Assembly (NCBI RefSeq): GCF_014652875.1
Contig: NZ_BMZQ01000001.1
Coordinates: forward strand, 1,364,001-1,428,000
Reading direction: 5' to 3'
Source of the DNA: Tianweitania populi
GTDB lineage: Bacteria; Pseudomonadota; Alphaproteobacteria; Rhizobiales; Rhizobiaceae
Length of the DNA: 64,000 nucleotides
The notes under the pieces are model-generated. The model did no database searches. It saw nothing but the letters and a program-made list of their open reading frames with translations, and was not told the origin of the DNA. Shown piece after piece: positions 1 through 11,735 of the stretch (its first letter is position 1; each line of letters opens with the position of its first letter). The position numbers and the translations under genes were made by a program.

Positions 1-858
1 ACGCACGGTTTCGCCAAGCGTTTCAAGATCATAGGGCGAAGCGTTGCCGGTGTTGATCATGAAGTTGCAATGCATCGGCGACATCTGCGCGCCGCCGATC
101 ATCAGCCCACGGCAGCCTGCGCGGTCGACTTCCTTCCAAGCCGAAGTGCCTTCGGGATTCTTGAAGGTCGAGCCGCCGGTCTTCTCACGGATCGGCTGCA
201 CGGCTTCACGATGATCGCGCACCGCGTCCATGTTGGCGCGGATCGTCGCGGGATCGTCGGGATAGCCTTCGAAGATCGCCGAGGTGAAGATCAGGTCGTT
301 GGGTGCCGAGGAATGACGATAGGCGTAGCCCATATCTGCATTCGACAGCACGATCCGCTCGCCGGAACGGGTCAGCGCCCGCACCTCGATAACACGCTCG
401 CGCGTCTCGAACCCGTTCGCGCCGGCGTTCATACGCAACGCGCCGCCGATGCCGCCCGGAATGCCGTGGAAGAAATGGAAGCCGCCGATGGCAGCATCAT
501 AGGCAACACCCGACACATGCTTGTCCGGCGTCGCAGCACCCGCTTCGATGCGCGTGTCCGAAATCGCCGTGGCCGTTCCGAACCCCTTTGCGGAAAGCCT
601 AACGACGAAACCCCTTAGGCCGCCTTCGCGAACCAGCAGGTTGGAGCCGATGCCCACTACCATCACCGGGATCTCTTCCGGCACGGCCTTCAGGAATGCA
701 GCAAGATCCTCTTCGTCCGCAGGCTGGAAAAGCACATCGGCCGGCCCGCCCGCGCGAAACCAGGTGATCTTTTCCATGGATGATTCCGGCGTCAGCCGGC
801 CGCGCAACCCGCTTAAGCGGTCACCCAGCCGGGCAAGAAGATCGCTGCCTGCCGTCAT
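1..858 (-). CDS. murB: UDP-N-acetylenolpyruvoylglucosamine reductase MurB (partial, 3' end outside window)
   Basis: NADPH- and FAD-dependent reductase that completes UDP-MurNAc in the cytoplasm, the step before MurC adds L-Ala. The 286 codons in the window begin at an ATG that overlaps the murC stop by 4 nt (ATGA), which fixes the start. The FAD-binding region is visible as the [10 protein letters not shown] segment followed by [11 protein letters not shown], and the substrate/catalytic region as GSTFKNPEG plus [12 protein letters not shown]. MurB proteins are usually a little over 300 residues, so only a short C-terminal part is missing beyond base 1. It is the last visible gene of the dcw run; ddl, ftsQ, ftsA and ftsZ normally follow in related genomes but lie outside. 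Confidence 0.95.
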   Translation of the reverse strand, partial: MTAGSDLLARLGDRLSGLRGRLTPESSMEKITWFRAGGPADVLFQPADEEDLAAFLKAVPEEIPVMVVGIGSNLLVREGGLRGFVVRLSAKGFGTATAISDTRIEAGAATPDKHVSGVAYDAAIGGFHFFHGIPGGIGGALRMNAGANGFETRERVIEVRALTRSGERIVLSNADMGYAYRHSSAPNDLIFTSAIFEGYPDDPATIRANMDAVRDHREAVQPIREKTGGSTFKNPEGTSAWKEVDRAGCRGLMIGGAQMSPMHCNFMINTGNASPYDLETLGETVR

Positions 859-2270
859 GCCGCCGCCACTGCGCCGCCGTTGAGTTCACCGGGAAGTGCG
901 TAGGCCCACTGTGTGATGTTGCCCGCGCCAAGGAACACGACATAATCGCCGGGTTTGGCAAGCTCACGGATAGCCGAGGCAATCACCTGCGGACCCTCGA
1001 TATAGCGCGCATCGCGATGGCCCGCCGAACGCGCCGCAACAGCGAGAGCTTCGGAGGTCACACCTTCGATCGGATCTTCACCGGCGGTATAAACCGGCGC
1101 AAGCAGCACGGTGTCCGCATCGTTGAAGCAGGATGCGAAATCGCTGAACAGGTCGCGCAACCGTGTGAAGCGATGCGGCTGAGCAATGGCAATCACGCGG
1201 CCCTTGGTGGATTCACGCGCGGCCTTGAGCACGGCGCGGATTTCCACCGGATGGTGGCCGTAATCGTCGAACACTTCGACGCCGTTCCAGCTTCCGGTAT
1301 GTGTAAACCTGCGCTTCACGCCGCTGAAGGCAGCGAGGCCGCGCCGGATCGCTGGTTCACGAAGGCCAAGCTCATAAGCCACGGCAATGGCGGCCGTGGC
1401 GTTCGACACATTGTGCCGGCCAGGCATCGGTAGCCTCAGGTCCTTCATCTCAACCAGCGCACCGGTCTTGCGATCGCGGATCACGACGTCGAACACGGAA
1501 GACGCATTTTCGTAACGCTGATTGGCGAAGCGCATGTCAGCCTGCGGGTTCTCGCCGTAAGTCACGACGCGGCGATCCTCGATGCGGCCGACCAGCGCCT
1601 GCACCTCCGGATGGTCGATGCACATGACGCCGAACCCGTAAAACGGCACGTTTTCCACGAACTGGCGGAAGGCAGCGCGGACATTGTCGAAGCTGCCGTA
1701 ATGATCGAGATGTTCCGGGTCGATGTTGGTGACAACCGCGATTTCCGCCGGCAGCTTCAGGAACGTGCCATCGCTTTCGTCGGCCTCAACCACCATCCAC
1801 TCGCCCTCGCCCATACGGGCATTGGTGCCGAGCGCATTGATGATGCCGCCATTAATGACCGTCGGGTCCAGCCCACCCGCTTCAAGCAGCGAGGCAACCA
1901 TCGACGTCGTGGTCGTCTTGCCATGCGTGCCGCCGATCGCAACCGCCTGGCGGAAGCGCATCAACTCGGCCAGCATCTCGGCGCGGCGCACGATCGGCAG
2001 CAGCTTTTCGCGCGCGGCAACCAGCTCGGGATTCGTCTTCTTGATCGCGGTGGAGACGACCACGACCTCGGCCTTGCCTAGGTTCTCCGCTTTATGTCCG
2101 ACGAAGCAGGTAATGCCCTTGTCGCGCAGACGTTGAAGGTTCGCGCCTTCGGCCTGGTCAGAGCCCTGCACCTCATAGCCGAGATTCTTGAGCACCTCGG
2201 CAATGCCGCTCATGCCGATGCCGCCGATCCCGATGAAATGCACGAGGCCGATTGTGGTCGACATCTTCAT
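855..2270 (-). CDS. murC: UDP-N-acetylmuramate--L-alanine ligase MurC
   Basis: ATP-dependent cytoplasmic ligase that joins L-alanine to UDP-MurNAc, the first amino-acid addition of peptidoglycan precursor synthesis. The 471-residue length is normal for MurC. The N-terminal Rossmann segment carries [12 protein letters not shown] (about residues 11-22), the ATP-binding P-loop is GGTHGKTT (113-120), and the central domain shows [12 protein letters not shown] and later [10 protein letters not shown]. The ATG at 2270 overlaps the murG stop by 4 nt; a second in-frame ATG two codons later is also possible. It sits between murG and murB with overlapping ends, so it is almost certainly co-transcribed and translationally coupled. 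Confidence 0.97.
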   Translation of the reverse strand: MKMSTTIGLVHFIGIGGIGMSGIAEVLKNLGYEVQGSDQAEGANLQRLRDKGITCFVGHKAENLGKAEVVVVSTAIKKTNPELVAAREKLLPIVRRAEMLAELMRFRQAVAIGGTHGKTTTTSMVASLLEAGGLDPTVINGGIINALGTNARMGEGEWMVVEADESDGTFLKLPAEIAVVTNIDPEHLDHYGSFDNVRAAFRQFVENVPFYGFGVMCIDHPEVQALVGRIEDRRVVTYGENPQADMRFANQRYENASSVFDVVIRDRKTGALVEMKDLRLPMPGRHNVSNATAAIAVAYELGLREPAIRRGLAAFSGVKRRFTHTGSWNGVEVFDDYGHHPVEIRAVLKAARESTKGRVIAIAQPHRFTRLRDLFSDFASCFNDADTVLLAPVYTAGEDPIEGVTSEALAVAARSAGHRDARYIEGPQVIASAIRELAKPGDYVVFLGAGNITQWAYALPGELNGGAVAAA

Positions 2271-3409
2271 GGCCGCACTCCTTGTTTGAACTGTGCTGCG
2301 GTTTGGCCGGATGCAATAGCTTCTGCGAAATCAGCGAGCAAGCTCGCCGCGTTCGGCTTGCCTGCAGAACGCGCAGCGGAAGCCATCGCGGCTAATGCCT
2401 GCGGGTCCTGCATACGGGCAGCAATGAGATCTGCGATCCGCTGCGGCGTCAGCGTCGCCTGCTGATGCACCTCCGCCCCACCGGACGCGGCAAGCGCTGC
2501 AGCATTCGCCGCCTGATCATGATCAAGCGCATGCGGATACGGTACCAGGATTGCGGGTCGTCCGATCACCGCAACCTCTGAAACAGTCGACGCCCCGGAG
2601 CGCGAAATCACCAGATGGGCGTCGGCGATCCGCTCTGCCATGTCGTTGAAGAAGGGCGACACCTCAACCGTCATGCCGAGTTTGTCATAGGCATCACGCA
2701 CCCGATCTTCATCTTCCGCCCGCGCCTGCTGCACGACGCTCAAGCGCTTGCGGAGTGCTTCCGGCAGAAGCGCCACGGCGGCTGGAACGGCGTCGGAAAA
2801 GAACTGCGCCCCCTGACTGCCACCAAACACCAGCAGCCGGAATGGATCTTCCAAGCCAGGTAGATTGAACGGCCGGGCGGCTGCTGTGATGACCGCAGGC
2901 CGGACAGGATTCCCGGTTACAACGGTTTTTCCGGCATGAACGCCGGAATTTTCGGGCAAAAAGCCCCCTGCAATGCCGGAAACCCGGGCGGCCAGCCCCT
3001 TATTTGCCCTTCCCATGACCGCATTTTGCTCATGAACCAGCGTGGGAACGCCACGTCGGCTCGCGGCGTAAAGCGGCGGCAAGGTGGGATAACCGCCGAA
3101 GCCGATCACCGCTTTCGGCTTGAGCTTGTTGATCAGAACTGTCGATTGCCTGACGCCGCTCCAGATCGTCCAAATTGCACGACTGAGAGCTATCGGGTTC
3201 TTCGAGCCGAAGGTTGATGCGGAGACCTGATGCGTCGCAACCGCCGGAAACGTGCCGGAATAGCGACCCGCCCGCGTATCGGTGACGAGATGGACATCCC
3301 AACCGCGCGCGCCGAGTTCATGCGCCAGGGCTTCGGCTGGAAATAGATGGCCGCCGGTCCCGCCAGCGGCAAGAAGGATGGTGCCCTTGAGGGCTGAACG
3401 GCCCGGCAT
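2267..3409 (-). CDS. murG: Undecaprenyl-PP-MurNAc-pentapeptide GlcNAc transferase MurG
   Basis: Peripheral membrane glycosyltransferase (GT28) that converts lipid I to lipid II on the inner face of the cytoplasmic membrane. The glycine-rich loop [15 protein letters not shown] lies near residues 15-29. The C-terminal UDP-GlcNAc-binding half includes [10 protein letters not shown] and [13 protein letters not shown]. The 380-residue length is close to family size. The start ATG is separated by one base from the ftsW stop upstream, and the stop overlaps murC, so the gene is embedded in the dcw operon. Placement directly after ftsW couples lipid II synthesis with division-site polymerisation. Confidence 0.97.
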   Translation of the reverse strand: MPGRSALKGTILLAAGGTGGHLFPAEALAHELGARGWDVHLVTDTRAGRYSGTFPAVATHQVSASTFGSKNPIALSRAIWTIWSGVRQSTVLINKLKPKAVIGFGGYPTLPPLYAASRRGVPTLVHEQNAVMGRANKGLAARVSGIAGGFLPENSGVHAGKTVVTGNPVRPAVITAAARPFNLPGLEDPFRLLVFGGSQGAQFFSDAVPAAVALLPEALRKRLSVVQQARAEDEDRVRDAYDKLGMTVEVSPFFNDMAERIADAHLVISRSGASTVSEVAVIGRPAILVPYPHALDHDQAANAAALAASGGAEVHQQATLTPQRIADLIAARMQDPQALAAMASAARSAGKPNAASLLADFAEAIASGQTAAQFKQGVRP

Positions 3410-3410
3410 G

Positions 3411-4568
3411 CTATTCGGCCGCTGCCAGCGAGCGCGCGCGTTCCATGGAATAATGGATCTGCGAGCGCTTTTCAGGGCGTTTGCGGGTCAGCGCCAGGAT
3501 CATGCCCATCGAAATGGCAATCGCGATGGCTGACGAGCCGCCATAGGAAATGAACGGCAACGTCATGCCCTTTGCAGGCAGAAGCTGCACGTTCACGCCC
3601 ATATTGATGAAGGATTGCAGCCCGAGCAGCGTCACCAGGCCGGTCACGGCATAGCGCGCGAAATCGTCATGCTCCTTCAGCGCCGTCGAAAGGCCGCGCA
3701 GCAGAATGAAGGCGAAGATGCCCATGATGAGGAAGCAGAAGACGATGCCGAATTCTTCACCGGCCACGGAGAACACGAAGTCGGCATGGCTGTCCGGGAT
3801 CACGCGCTTGACCGTGCCTTCGCCCGGGCCTTTGCCGAGCCAGCCGCCATTGAGCAAGGCCTGCATGGCCATATCAACCTGATACGTATCGCCTTCGCCC
3901 GTGAGGAAGCGATCGATACGTCCCGCGACGTGCGGCAGGAGCGTATAGGCGGCGAAAACGCCGGTGATACCGACGGCACCCAGCGCGATGATCCAGAACC
4001 AGGCCATGCCGGCCACGAAGAACATCACGCCCCAGGTGGCAAGCGTCAGCATGGTCTGGCCGAAATCAGGCTGCGCGACGAGCAAGGCGACCACGAGGCC
4101 AAGCAGGATCATCGCGAACAGATTGCCTGGAATGTCAGGCTGGCGGGCGTGTTCGGCGAACAGCCAGGCCGTGATGACGACGAAAGCGGGCTTCAGGAAC
4201 TCGGAGGGCTGGACGGACAGGCCGGCAAAGGAAATCCAGCGCCGCGCGCCTTTCACTTCAACGCCGACATAAAGCACGGCCACCATCAGCACGACCATGA
4301 CAGCCAGCAAAATAACGGCCAAACGCCGGACTTGGCGGGCGTCGAGGAAGGACACGCCGATCATGACGATGGAGGCCGGGATCATAAAAATGATCTGGCG
4401 GGTGGCGAAATGGAAGCTGTCGAGACCGATGCGCTCGGCCACGGCTGGGCTGGCGGCGAAGGACAGGACGATGCCCAGCACCATCAGCATGACGAAGGCA
4501 GAGAGGAACCAGCGATCGATGGTCCACCACCAGTTCGAGACAGGACTGCGATCCAATCTGCTCAGCAT
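3411..4568 (-). CDS. ftsW: Septal peptidoglycan glycosyltransferase FtsW
   Basis: SEDS-family integral membrane protein that polymerises lipid II at the septum together with FtsI. The 385-residue protein is almost wholly hydrophobic, with about ten membrane segments. Family signatures include [13 protein letters not shown] in the middle, the loop with [18 protein letters not shown], and the C-terminal PFISYGGSS segment before the last membrane helix. FtsW is preferred over RodA because the gene lies in the dcw cluster between murD and murG. Its cognate transpeptidase FtsI is encoded about 5.4 kb upstream in the same run. The start ATG follows the murD stop by 12 nt. Confidence 0.96.
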   Translation of the reverse strand: MLSRLDRSPVSNWWWTIDRWFLSAFVMLMVLGIVLSFAASPAVAERIGLDSFHFATRQIIFMIPASIVMIGVSFLDARQVRRLAVILLAVMVVLMVAVLYVGVEVKGARRWISFAGLSVQPSEFLKPAFVVITAWLFAEHARQPDIPGNLFAMILLGLVVALLVAQPDFGQTMLTLATWGVMFFVAGMAWFWIIALGAVGITGVFAAYTLLPHVAGRIDRFLTGEGDTYQVDMAMQALLNGGWLGKGPGEGTVKRVIPDSHADFVFSVAGEEFGIVFCFLIMGIFAFILLRGLSTALKEHDDFARYAVTGLVTLLGLQSFINMGVNVQLLPAKGMTLPFISYGGSSAIAIAISMGMILALTRKRPEKRSQIHYSMERARSLAAAE

Positions 4569-4580
4569 AAACCCTACCCC

Positions 4581-5963
4581 TTAAACCGGCTCAATCCCGG
4601 CAAGTGCTTGAACTGCCTGGCGAAATGCCTCGCCGCGCAACTCGAAATTCTTGAACTGATCGAAGCTCGCGCATGCAGGCGAGAGCAGGACCACCGCTTC
4701 CCCATCAGCCTCGGCATCCCGGGCGGCATGGTTAACGGCTGATGATAAAGTCCCTGAAATTTCATAAGGAACCGTTTCACCCAGAGTTGCCGCAAAGGCG
4801 GGCGCAGCTTCGCCGATGAGATAGGCCTTGGTGATGCGGGGGAAGAAAGGCCTAAGTGCTTCAATTCCCCCGGCTTTTGGCAGTCCACCGGCAATCCAGC
4901 GGATCCTGGGGAAGCTCGACAAAGCGGGTGCTGCGGCTTCGGCGTTGGTTGCCTTGGAATCGTTGACGAACAGCACTTTGCCTCGCCGCGCGACTTGTTC
5001 CATGCGGTGAACGAGACCTGGGAAGGTGTTCAAACCATTCTGAATTTCGGTTTCGGACAGGCCGAGCTCGAGGCAGGTTGAAACGGCTGCAAGGGCGTTC
5101 TGGGCGTTGTGCCGGCCGCGCAGCGAACCGATGCCGTTAAGCGAAAAAAGCGCCCGATTTTCCGGAGTAGCTCCCCGGAAAAGTTCGCTTTCTTCGGCAA
5201 AATATCCGCTTTTCAGCGGCAATCTTCCGGAAATCCGCACCACTTTCGGGCCAGCCCGCTCCAACCGGTCGGCAATCTCGACACAGAAGCTGTCATCGAC
5301 GCCGATCACCGCAGTTTCGCTTCCAGCGACGAGCCGCGCCTTTATGTCGGCATAGTGCTGGATGGTGCCGTGGCGGTCGAGATGATCGGGCGTGACGTTG
5401 AGGAGGATGCCGACGGTCGGGTTCAGCGAAGGGGCGAGATCGATCTGGTAGGACGAGCACTCGACGACATAGTGACGGCCAGCTTCGGGCGGATCGAGGG
5501 TCAGAACGGCACGGCCGATATTGCCGCCCATCTGGGTATCGCGTCCGGCCGATTGGAGGATGTGCGCGATCAGGGCCGTGGTGGTGGACTTGCCGTTGGT
5601 GCCGGTGATCGCGACGAGACGAGCGTCGGGAGCGAGACGCTTGCGCTCCCTAACGAAGATCTCGATGTCGCCGATGATTTCGACGCCTGCACCGCGCGCG
5701 AGATCGACTGTCCAATGCGGCTTGGGATGGGTGAGCGGCACGCCGGGCGACAAAACGAAGGATGACAGACGCGACCAATCGATCGTGCGCAGATCGACAA
5801 CCGGGATGCCGGCCGCTTCGGCCTTGGCGACACTTTCGGGATTGTCGTCCCAGGCTTGAACATCAGCGCCGCCTGCGACGAGAGCCTGCGCCGTTGCGAT
5901 GCCGGAGCCGCCTAGTCCGAAGAGAGCGACCGCCTTCCCCGAAAAGGACTGAGCGGAGATCAT
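4581..5963 (-). CDS. murD: UDP-MurNAc-L-alanine--D-glutamate ligase MurD
   Basis: Cytoplasmic ATP-dependent ligase that adds D-glutamate to UDP-MurNAc-L-Ala. The N-terminal Rossmann segment [14 protein letters not shown] is at about residues 12-25 and the P-loop GTNGKSTTT at 121-129. The central Mur ligase domain contains [12 protein letters not shown], and the C-terminal domain has [11 protein letters not shown] followed by [11 protein letters not shown]. The 460-residue length matches the family. It lies 5 nt downstream of mraY and 12 nt upstream of ftsW, so it belongs to the dcw transcription unit. Confidence 0.97.
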   Translation of the reverse strand: MISAQSFSGKAVALFGLGGSGIATAQALVAGGADVQAWDDNPESVAKAEAAGIPVVDLRTIDWSRLSSFVLSPGVPLTHPKPHWTVDLARGAGVEIIGDIEIFVRERKRLAPDARLVAITGTNGKSTTTALIAHILQSAGRDTQMGGNIGRAVLTLDPPEAGRHYVVECSSYQIDLAPSLNPTVGILLNVTPDHLDRHGTIQHYADIKARLVAGSETAVIGVDDSFCVEIADRLERAGPKVVRISGRLPLKSGYFAEESELFRGATPENRALFSLNGIGSLRGRHNAQNALAAVSTCLELGLSETEIQNGLNTFPGLVHRMEQVARRGKVLFVNDSKATNAEAAAPALSSFPRIRWIAGGLPKAGGIEALRPFFPRITKAYLIGEAAPAFAATLGETVPYEISGTLSSAVNHAARDAEADGEAVVLLSPACASFDQFKNFELRGEAFRQAVQALAGIEPV

Positions 5964-5968
5964 GATGT

Positions 5969-7051
5969 TTACCGCAGCTTGAGGGTGGACAGGCCGATCA
6001 GAGCCAGGATGATGGCGATGATCCAGAAGCGGATCACGACCTGGCTTTCGGTCCAGCCGAGCTTTTCGAAATGGTGGTGGATCGGCGCCATCAGGAAGAC
6101 GCGTCGGCCGGTCATCTTGAAGAAGCCGACCTGAATGATAACGGACAGCGCTTCCAGCACGAACAGACCGCCGATGATGGCGAGAACGATCTCGTGCTTG
6201 GTGGCGACGGCTACCGTACCTATCAGGCCGCCGAGCGCCAGAGAACCGGTGTCACCCATGAAGATGGCGGCGGGCGGTGCGTTGAACCAGAGGAAGCCGA
6301 GGCCGGCGCCCATGACCGCGCCGAGCAGCACGCAGAGCTCGCCGGTGCCGGGGGTCCAGTGGATCTGGAGATAGTCGGCGAAGACGGCATTACCGGCCAG
6401 GTAGGAGATGATGCCGAACGAACCGGCGGCGATCATCACCGGGCCGATGGCCAGACCATCGAGACCATCGGTGAGGTTCACCGCATTACCGGCGCCGACG
6501 ATCACGAAACAGGCAACGGGGATGAAGAACAGCCCGAGATGGAGCAGCACATCCTTGAAGAAGGGGAAGGTCAGCGAGGACGAGAACGGCTCCTTGCCGG
6601 CATACATGATGAGGCCGGCTGCAACGGCGGCGATCAGGAACTCCAAAAGTAGCCGGACCTTGCCCGAGACGCCAAGATGGCTCTGTTTCGTGACCTTTGT
6701 GTAGTCGTCGTAGAAACCGATCGCGCCGAAGCCGATCGTCACGAACAGCACCGCCCAGACATAGAGGCTGGACAGGTTTGCCCACAACAGAGACGAGCCG
6801 AGGATGCCCGACATGATCATCAGACCGCCCATCGTGGGCGTACCGGCCTTCTTGAAGTGGGTCTGCGGACCATCGGCGCGGATCGGCTGGCCGCGGCCCT
6901 GACGGATGCGCAGCGAATCGATGATCGAGGGGCCGAACATGAAGACGATCAGCGCCGAGGTGATCAACGCGCCGCCGGTCCGAAAGGTGATGTAACGGAA
7001 AACGTTGAAGATGGAGAGGTCGTCAGCGAACTGGACGAGCAAAACGAACAT
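5969..7051 (-). CDS. mraY: Phospho-MurNAc-pentapeptide translocase MraY
   Basis: Integral membrane enzyme that transfers phospho-MurNAc-pentapeptide to undecaprenyl phosphate, forming lipid I. The 360-residue protein has about ten hydrophobic segments. Diagnostic motifs are the Asp pair in GFYDDYTKV (115-116), the [13 protein letters not shown] loop near residue 195, the [12 protein letters not shown] loop, and the His-rich APIHHHFEK segment near residue 325. The ATG start is 25 nt after the murF stop. Gene order murF-mraY-murD is the standard dcw order. Confidence 0.97.
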   Translation of the reverse strand: MFVLLVQFADDLSIFNVFRYITFRTGGALITSALIVFMFGPSIIDSLRIRQGRGQPIRADGPQTHFKKAGTPTMGGLMIMSGILGSSLLWANLSSLYVWAVLFVTIGFGAIGFYDDYTKVTKQSHLGVSGKVRLLLEFLIAAVAAGLIMYAGKEPFSSSLTFPFFKDVLLHLGLFFIPVACFVIVGAGNAVNLTDGLDGLAIGPVMIAAGSFGIISYLAGNAVFADYLQIHWTPGTGELCVLLGAVMGAGLGFLWFNAPPAAIFMGDTGSLALGGLIGTVAVATKHEIVLAIIGGLFVLEALSVIIQVGFFKMTGRRVFLMAPIHHHFEKLGWTESQVVIRFWIIAIILALIGLSTLKLR

Positions 7052-7076
7052 GAATGGAGACCTCTCTGCGACGGCG

Positions 7077-8510
7077 TCAAGCCGTCATACCGTCAGCTTT
7101 GGCGGACGAAAATTGTGCCAGCATTGCGTCGACGATCTTCGAGAAGCCGATGCCCTTGGATGACTTGACCATGACGACATCGCCGGACCGGATCGCATCC
7201 AGAATGAGCGGCGTCAATTCCGCAGCACTTTCGGCGTAAACCTTCGGGAACTCAGCCGGAAGCGCTTCGGCAAGGCGGCGCATGTCGGGTCCGCCCAGGA
7301 AGACGGCATCGGCACGGGCTGCCGCAATCTGTTCGGCGAGAGCGGCATGAAGCTCGGGCGATTGTTCGCCCAGTTCCAGCATGTCACCGAGCACGGCAAT
7401 GCGCCGACCGCCGGTGCCGGGCTGCGTTGTGCCGAGCAAGGACAAGGCTGCCTGCATCGATGCGGGATTGGCGTTGAAGCTCTCGTCGATCAGAACGGCT
7501 GTGCCATCATCCACCGGCAGGACATGGCGGCGTCCACGTCCCTGCTCCGCCTTGAGGCTGGCAAGTGCCGCCGCTGCCTTTTCGAGATCAGCACCGGCCA
7601 GATCGGCGGCACCGAGTACGGCGAGCACGTTCTGGACGATGTGCCGTCCCGGCGCGCCGACCGTCGCCACAACGTCACGGCCATTGACCGAGACAGCGAT
7701 ATCCGAGCGGTCGCCAAACAGTTCGGCATCGCGCAAGCGGATGTCGGATTGGGGGTTCTCGCCGAAGCTCTTGATGTTGCCGTGGCCCTTGGCGCGCGCG
7801 AGATTGGCAAGCAGGCTGAAGCGCGGATCGTCGCGATTGACGAGCACCGCGCCTTCCATTTCCAGCCCCTCGAAAATCTCGGCCTTGGCTTCGGCGATTT
7901 CGTCGAGGTCGCGGAAGAAGCCGAGATGGGCGGCACCTACCATGGTGATGATGGCGATGTGGGGACGAACCATCTTCACCAGCGTACGAATTTCGCCGGG
8001 ATGGTTCATGCCGATCTCGAACACGCCGAAATCGACATCTTCGGGCATGCGCGCCAAGGTCAGCGGCACGCCCCAGTGATTGTTGAAGCTCTTGTCGGCT
8101 GCATGCACCTTGCCGGAAGCGGCCAGAACATGGCGCAGCGCTTCCTTGGTGGAAGTCTTGCCGTTGGATCCGGTGACCGCGATGATGCGGGCATTGGTGC
8201 GGGCGCGCGCGGCCTGGCCGAGCTTGCCGAGCGCTGCCAGCACATCCGGCACCACGATCTTGGGCGTGGTCAATCGGCCAAGCGCCGGCAGCTTGCCTTC
8301 CGACACAACCAGAACCGACGCGCCGGCCTTGATCGCGGCGGTCGCAAAATCATGGCCGTCGAACTGGTCGCCGGCGATGGCGAAAAAGGCATCGCCGCGT
8401 TGCAAGGTGCGGCTGTCGATGGAGATGCCGCTGATCTCGGAGGGAAGAGTGCCGAAGGAGCGGCCATTCATCGCCGCCGTCATGGCATCGCCGGTCCATA
8501 AGGGGCTCAT
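7077..8510 (-). CDS. murF: UDP-MurNAc-tripeptide--D-Ala-D-Ala ligase MurF
   Basis: Cytoplasmic ligase that adds the D-Ala-D-Ala dipeptide to give the complete UDP-MurNAc-pentapeptide. Visible motifs are the N-terminal [14 protein letters not shown] segment typical of MurE/MurF, the P-loop GSNGKTS (114-120), the NHPGEI segment, and [11 protein letters not shown] in the central/C-terminal part. The length is 477 residues. The ATG at 8510 overlaps the murE stop by 4 nt, so the two ligases are translationally coupled; the C-terminus ends 25 nt before mraY. Confidence 0.97.
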   Translation of the reverse strand: MSPLWTGDAMTAAMNGRSFGTLPSEISGISIDSRTLQRGDAFFAIAGDQFDGHDFATAAIKAGASVLVVSEGKLPALGRLTTPKIVVPDVLAALGKLGQAARARTNARIIAVTGSNGKTSTKEALRHVLAASGKVHAADKSFNNHWGVPLTLARMPEDVDFGVFEIGMNHPGEIRTLVKMVRPHIAIITMVGAAHLGFFRDLDEIAEAKAEIFEGLEMEGAVLVNRDDPRFSLLANLARAKGHGNIKSFGENPQSDIRLRDAELFGDRSDIAVSVNGRDVVATVGAPGRHIVQNVLAVLGAADLAGADLEKAAAALASLKAEQGRGRRHVLPVDDGTAVLIDESFNANPASMQAALSLLGTTQPGTGGRRIAVLGDMLELGEQSPELHAALAEQIAAARADAVFLGGPDMRRLAEALPAEFPKVYAESAAELTPLILDAIRSGDVVMVKSSKGIGFSKIVDAMLAQFSSAKADGMTA

Positions 8511-9961
8511 GCCGCACGCTCCGTCAGCGCCGCACGCGCTTCGGCATGGTCGGAGAAAGGCAGCGTTTCGGCCCCGATCGTCTGGCCCTCTTCATGCCCC
8601 TTGCCGGCGATGATCAGCGTGTCGCCGGATTGCAGCATGGCAATCGCTTCGTGGATGGCCTGGCGACGGTCTGCGATCTCGGTTGCGTTGGGAGCGGCTT
8701 CCAGAATGGCGGCACGGATTTCCGCCGGCACTTCGGAGCGCGGATTGTCGTCAGTGACGATCACCACATCGGCTAGGCGCGTGGCGATCTCGCCCATGAT
8801 CGGACGCTTGCCGCGGTCACGATCCCCGCCGCAGCCGAACACCACCACGACGCGGCCGGTGGTGAAGGGGCGCACGGAGGCCAGCACGTTTTCCAGCGCA
8901 TCGGGCTTATGGGCATAATCGACGTAAACCGGTGCGCCGTTACTCTTGGAGCCGACAAGATCGAGACGACCGGGCGCACCCTTCAGCTTTTCGAGGGCAG
9001 CCAGCGAAAGCTCGATCGGCATGCCGGTGGCGATGGCGAGACCGGCGGATACAAGGGCGTTGGCGATCTGGAAGTCGCCGGCCAGCGGCAGGTCAATCTC
9101 GAAGATACGGCCTTCCGCTTCGATCTCCGCGCGCTGGCGGTAACGCTCGTGTTCGACCCGCTTGAGGGTCAGCAGCGCGCCCTTGCGGCCGACGGTAAGC
9201 GTGCGCAGGCCTGTATCCTGCGAAGCCTTGATCGCCTGCTCCGACCACGGATCGTCAGCAAAGATCACGGCCGGCGCATCCTTGGGCAGGAGGTCGCGAA
9301 ACAGACGAAGCTTGGCGTCGAGATAGTCTTCAACCGTTGGATGATAATCCATGTGGTCGCGACCGAGATTGGTGAAGGCCGCTGCCTTGAGCTGGACGCC
9401 ATCCAAACGGCGCTGATCGAGGCCATGGCTGGAGGCTTCCATGGCCGCATGGGTGACGCCGGCCTTGGCGAGGTCGGCGAGAAGATGATGCAGGGCGACC
9501 GGGTCGGGCGTGGTCAGCGAGCCGTAATCATTGCGGCCGGGCGCGACGACGCCGGTGGTGCCGATGCTGGCGGATTGATAGCCGCCGAAATCCCAGACTT
9601 GGCGCGTGAAGGAGGCCACGGAAGTCTTGCCGGAGGTGCCGGTGACGGCAACCATGGTTTCAGGCTGGGCGCCAAAGAAGCGCGCGGCGGCCAAGGACAA
9701 GGCGCGGCGCGGATCGGCGACGCGGATGACGGGGATGGAGAGGTCGCCAACGGAAGCGCCCTCACCGGCCACAATCGCGCTGGCGCCCTTTTGCGCGGCG
9801 TCGGCGGCGAAGCGGCCGCCATCCGTCTTGCTGCCTGAGAAAGCGAAGAACACCGTGCCCGGCGTGGCCTGGCGGGAGTCTGCGGTCAGGGCACTGACAT
9901 CCACTGCGGAGGCACCCTCGCCCTTCAACGGCAGGATATCGGCGAAATCCGAGAGCTTCAT
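8507..9961 (-). CDS. murE: UDP-MurNAc-L-Ala-D-Glu--meso-diaminopimelate ligase MurE
   Basis: Cytoplasmic ligase that adds the third stem-peptide residue. The P-loop GTSGKTS spans 108-114. The C-terminal half contains DDNPRSE, the DNPR motif that in MurE marks meso-diaminopimelate rather than L-lysine as substrate, as expected for a Gram-negative. [13 protein letters not shown] and [12 protein letters not shown] are further family segments. Length is 484 residues. It is preceded by a 55-nt gap after ftsI and overlaps murF at its end. Confidence 0.97.
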   Translation of the reverse strand: MKLSDFADILPLKGEGASAVDVSALTADSRQATPGTVFFAFSGSKTDGGRFAADAAQKGASAIVAGEGASVGDLSIPVIRVADPRRALSLAAARFFGAQPETMVAVTGTSGKTSVASFTRQVWDFGGYQSASIGTTGVVAPGRNDYGSLTTPDPVALHHLLADLAKAGVTHAAMEASSHGLDQRRLDGVQLKAAAFTNLGRDHMDYHPTVEDYLDAKLRLFRDLLPKDAPAVIFADDPWSEQAIKASQDTGLRTLTVGRKGALLTLKRVEHERYRQRAEIEAEGRIFEIDLPLAGDFQIANALVSAGLAIATGMPIELSLAALEKLKGAPGRLDLVGSKSNGAPVYVDYAHKPDALENVLASVRPFTTGRVVVVFGCGGDRDRGKRPIMGEIATRLADVVIVTDDNPRSEVPAEIRAAILEAAPNATEIADRRQAIHEAIAMLQSGDTLIIAGKGHEEGQTIGAETLPFSDHAEARAALTERAA

Positions 9962-10016
9962 CGCAGTCCCATCACTTCAGGTTGCACAATGTCCAATGCG
10001 GTTCACCGCTTCAGAA

Positions 10017-11735
10017 TCACTGCGAGGATACCAGCAATGGCTTCTCTTCGAGGCGGAAATCCGGCTGGACGCCGAGCAGCGGTGCGGAACGGCGGATGAT
10101 GTTGGAAAACAAAGGTCCCGCATTCAGACCGGCGGTCGCCGCCTGACCGGGTTTCTCCGGCTTTGGTTCATCCACGATCGAAAGAACGACATATTGCGGA
10201 TCGTCGATCGGGAACGCGCCGACAAAGGCGTTGAAGCGGACATCTTTCGAATAGCGTCCATGCACGACCTTTTCCGCCGTGCCGGTCTTGCCGCCGATGC
10301 GATAGCCGGGAACGGTGGCGCGGGTGGCCGAGCCGCCCGTACCCTTGGTGGCGTTCAGCTTGTAGAGATAACGCATCTCGTCGCTGGTCTGCTGGCTGAC
10401 GACACGCGTGGCGCTTTCCAGCGCGGCGTCCCGCGTGCGCGGCAGGAAGGTCGGGTTCATCAGGAAGCCGCCATTCATCAGCGCCACCACGCCCACCGCC
10501 GTTTGCAGCGGCGTCGTGGACATGCCGTGACCGAAGGCGATGGTCATGGAATGCACCTTCTTCCAGACCTTTGGCTCGGTTGGCCGCGCCACTTCCGGAA
10601 GCTCCGTCTTCATGCGGTCGAGCAGGCCCATGCGGTGAATGAATTCGCGATGGCCTTCGAGACCGACGATATCGGCCTCGTGGCCGGAACCGATGTTGGA
10701 CGAGAAGATGAACACTTCCGGCAGCGTGAGAACGCGGTTCTTGCCGTGAAAGTCGCGGATGGTCTGGTTGCCGAAGCGGAAGGGCTTGCTGGCGTCAACG
10801 GTGGAATTCAGGTTCATCTTGCCCGAATCCAAGGCCATCGCCGTTGTGAAGCTCTTGATGGTCGAGCCCATCTCGTAGGTGCCTGCCGACATGCGGTTCA
10901 GACGGTCTTTTTCATGCGCGTTGAACGGGTTGTTCGGATCGAAATCCGGCACCGACGCCATTGCCACGACTTCGCCGGTCTTGGCGTTAAGCACCACGGC
11001 ACCAGCCGCGATCGCATGATAGCGGGTGAGCGCCTGGGTGATCTCGTCATGCACGATGTGCTGGACGCGCAGATCGATCGACAGCTGGAAGGGCGCGAGA
11101 TCCTTGGGCTGCGCCAGACCGCTGGCCTGCAGGTCGGCGAGGCCCTGATCGTCGATATATTTCTCGATGCCGGAAATGCCCTGGTTGTCGACATTGACCA
11201 GGCCGACGATGTGGGCAGCGGTGGAACCGCCGGGATAGAAGCGGCGCTTTTCCGTGCGGAAGCCGAAGCCCGGCACGCCGAGATTCATGATGTCGGACTG
11301 CTGCTTAGGCGTCAGCTGACGGCGCAGCCAAACGAAGCCGGCGCCGCTTTTCAGCTTGTTGTAGGTCTGCTCGTAATTGATGTCGGGCAGGATCGTGGCG
11401 AGCTTTTCGATGGCCTCGTCGGCATCCACGATGCGGCGCGGCTCAGCGAACAACGAGGCCGTCTTGATGTCGGTCGCCAGCACCTCGCCGTTGCGGTCGA
11501 TGATGTCGGGGCGCGAAGCGGTGACGCGCGACGCAGGGCCAGCACCCACTTCCGGGTCGGTCATGGCGAGGTGGATCATGCGGCCGGACAGGGCTGCGTA
11601 GAGGCCGAGGAAGACGGCCATGGTCATCATCAGGCGCGGCCGTGCGCGGCTGCCGAACGCCTTACGCTCGCCATCCACCACGATGCCGCTGCCCAGTGCC
11701 GTGCCTTCAAAGCGCTTACGCCATTTCCCGATCAT
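10017..11735 (-). CDS. ftsI: Septal peptidoglycan transpeptidase FtsI (PBP3)
   Basis: Class B penicillin-binding protein that cross-links septal peptidoglycan, partner of FtsW. A short basic cytoplasmic N-terminus is followed by one membrane helix (about residues 34-52) and a PBP dimerisation domain. The transpeptidase domain has all three active-site motifs: SxxK as STIK (S291-K294), SxN as SSN (345-347), and KTG (483-485). Length is 572 residues. The start overlaps the ftsL stop by 4 nt (ATGA). No catalytic residue is missing. Confidence 0.97.
   Translation of the reverse strand: MIGKWRKRFEGTALGSGIVVDGERKAFGSRARPRLMMTMAVFLGLYAALSGRMIHLAMTDPEVGAGPASRVTASRPDIIDRNGEVLATDIKTASLFAEPRRIVDADEAIEKLATILPDINYEQTYNKLKSGAGFVWLRRQLTPKQQSDIMNLGVPGFGFRTEKRRFYPGGSTAAHIVGLVNVDNQGISGIEKYIDDQGLADLQASGLAQPKDLAPFQLSIDLRVQHIVHDEITQALTRYHAIAAGAVVLNAKTGEVVAMASVPDFDPNNPFNAHEKDRLNRMSAGTYEMGSTIKSFTTAMALDSGKMNLNSTVDASKPFRFGNQTIRDFHGKNRVLTLPEVFIFSSNIGSGHEADIVGLEGHREFIHRMGLLDRMKTELPEVARPTEPKVWKKVHSMTIAFGHGMSTTPLQTAVGVVALMNGGFLMNPTFLPRTRDAALESATRVVSQQTSDEMRYLYKLNATKGTGGSATRATVPGYRIGGKTGTAEKVVHGRYSKDVRFNAFVGAFPIDDPQYVVLSIVDEPKPEKPGQAATAGLNAGPLFSNIIRRSAPLLGVQPDFRLEEKPLLVSSQ

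Noticed and set aside
3615-4742. 375-codon plus-strand frame opposite ftsW
   Set aside because: Antisense shadow of a membrane protein, His/Gln/Glu-rich, no recognisable domain.
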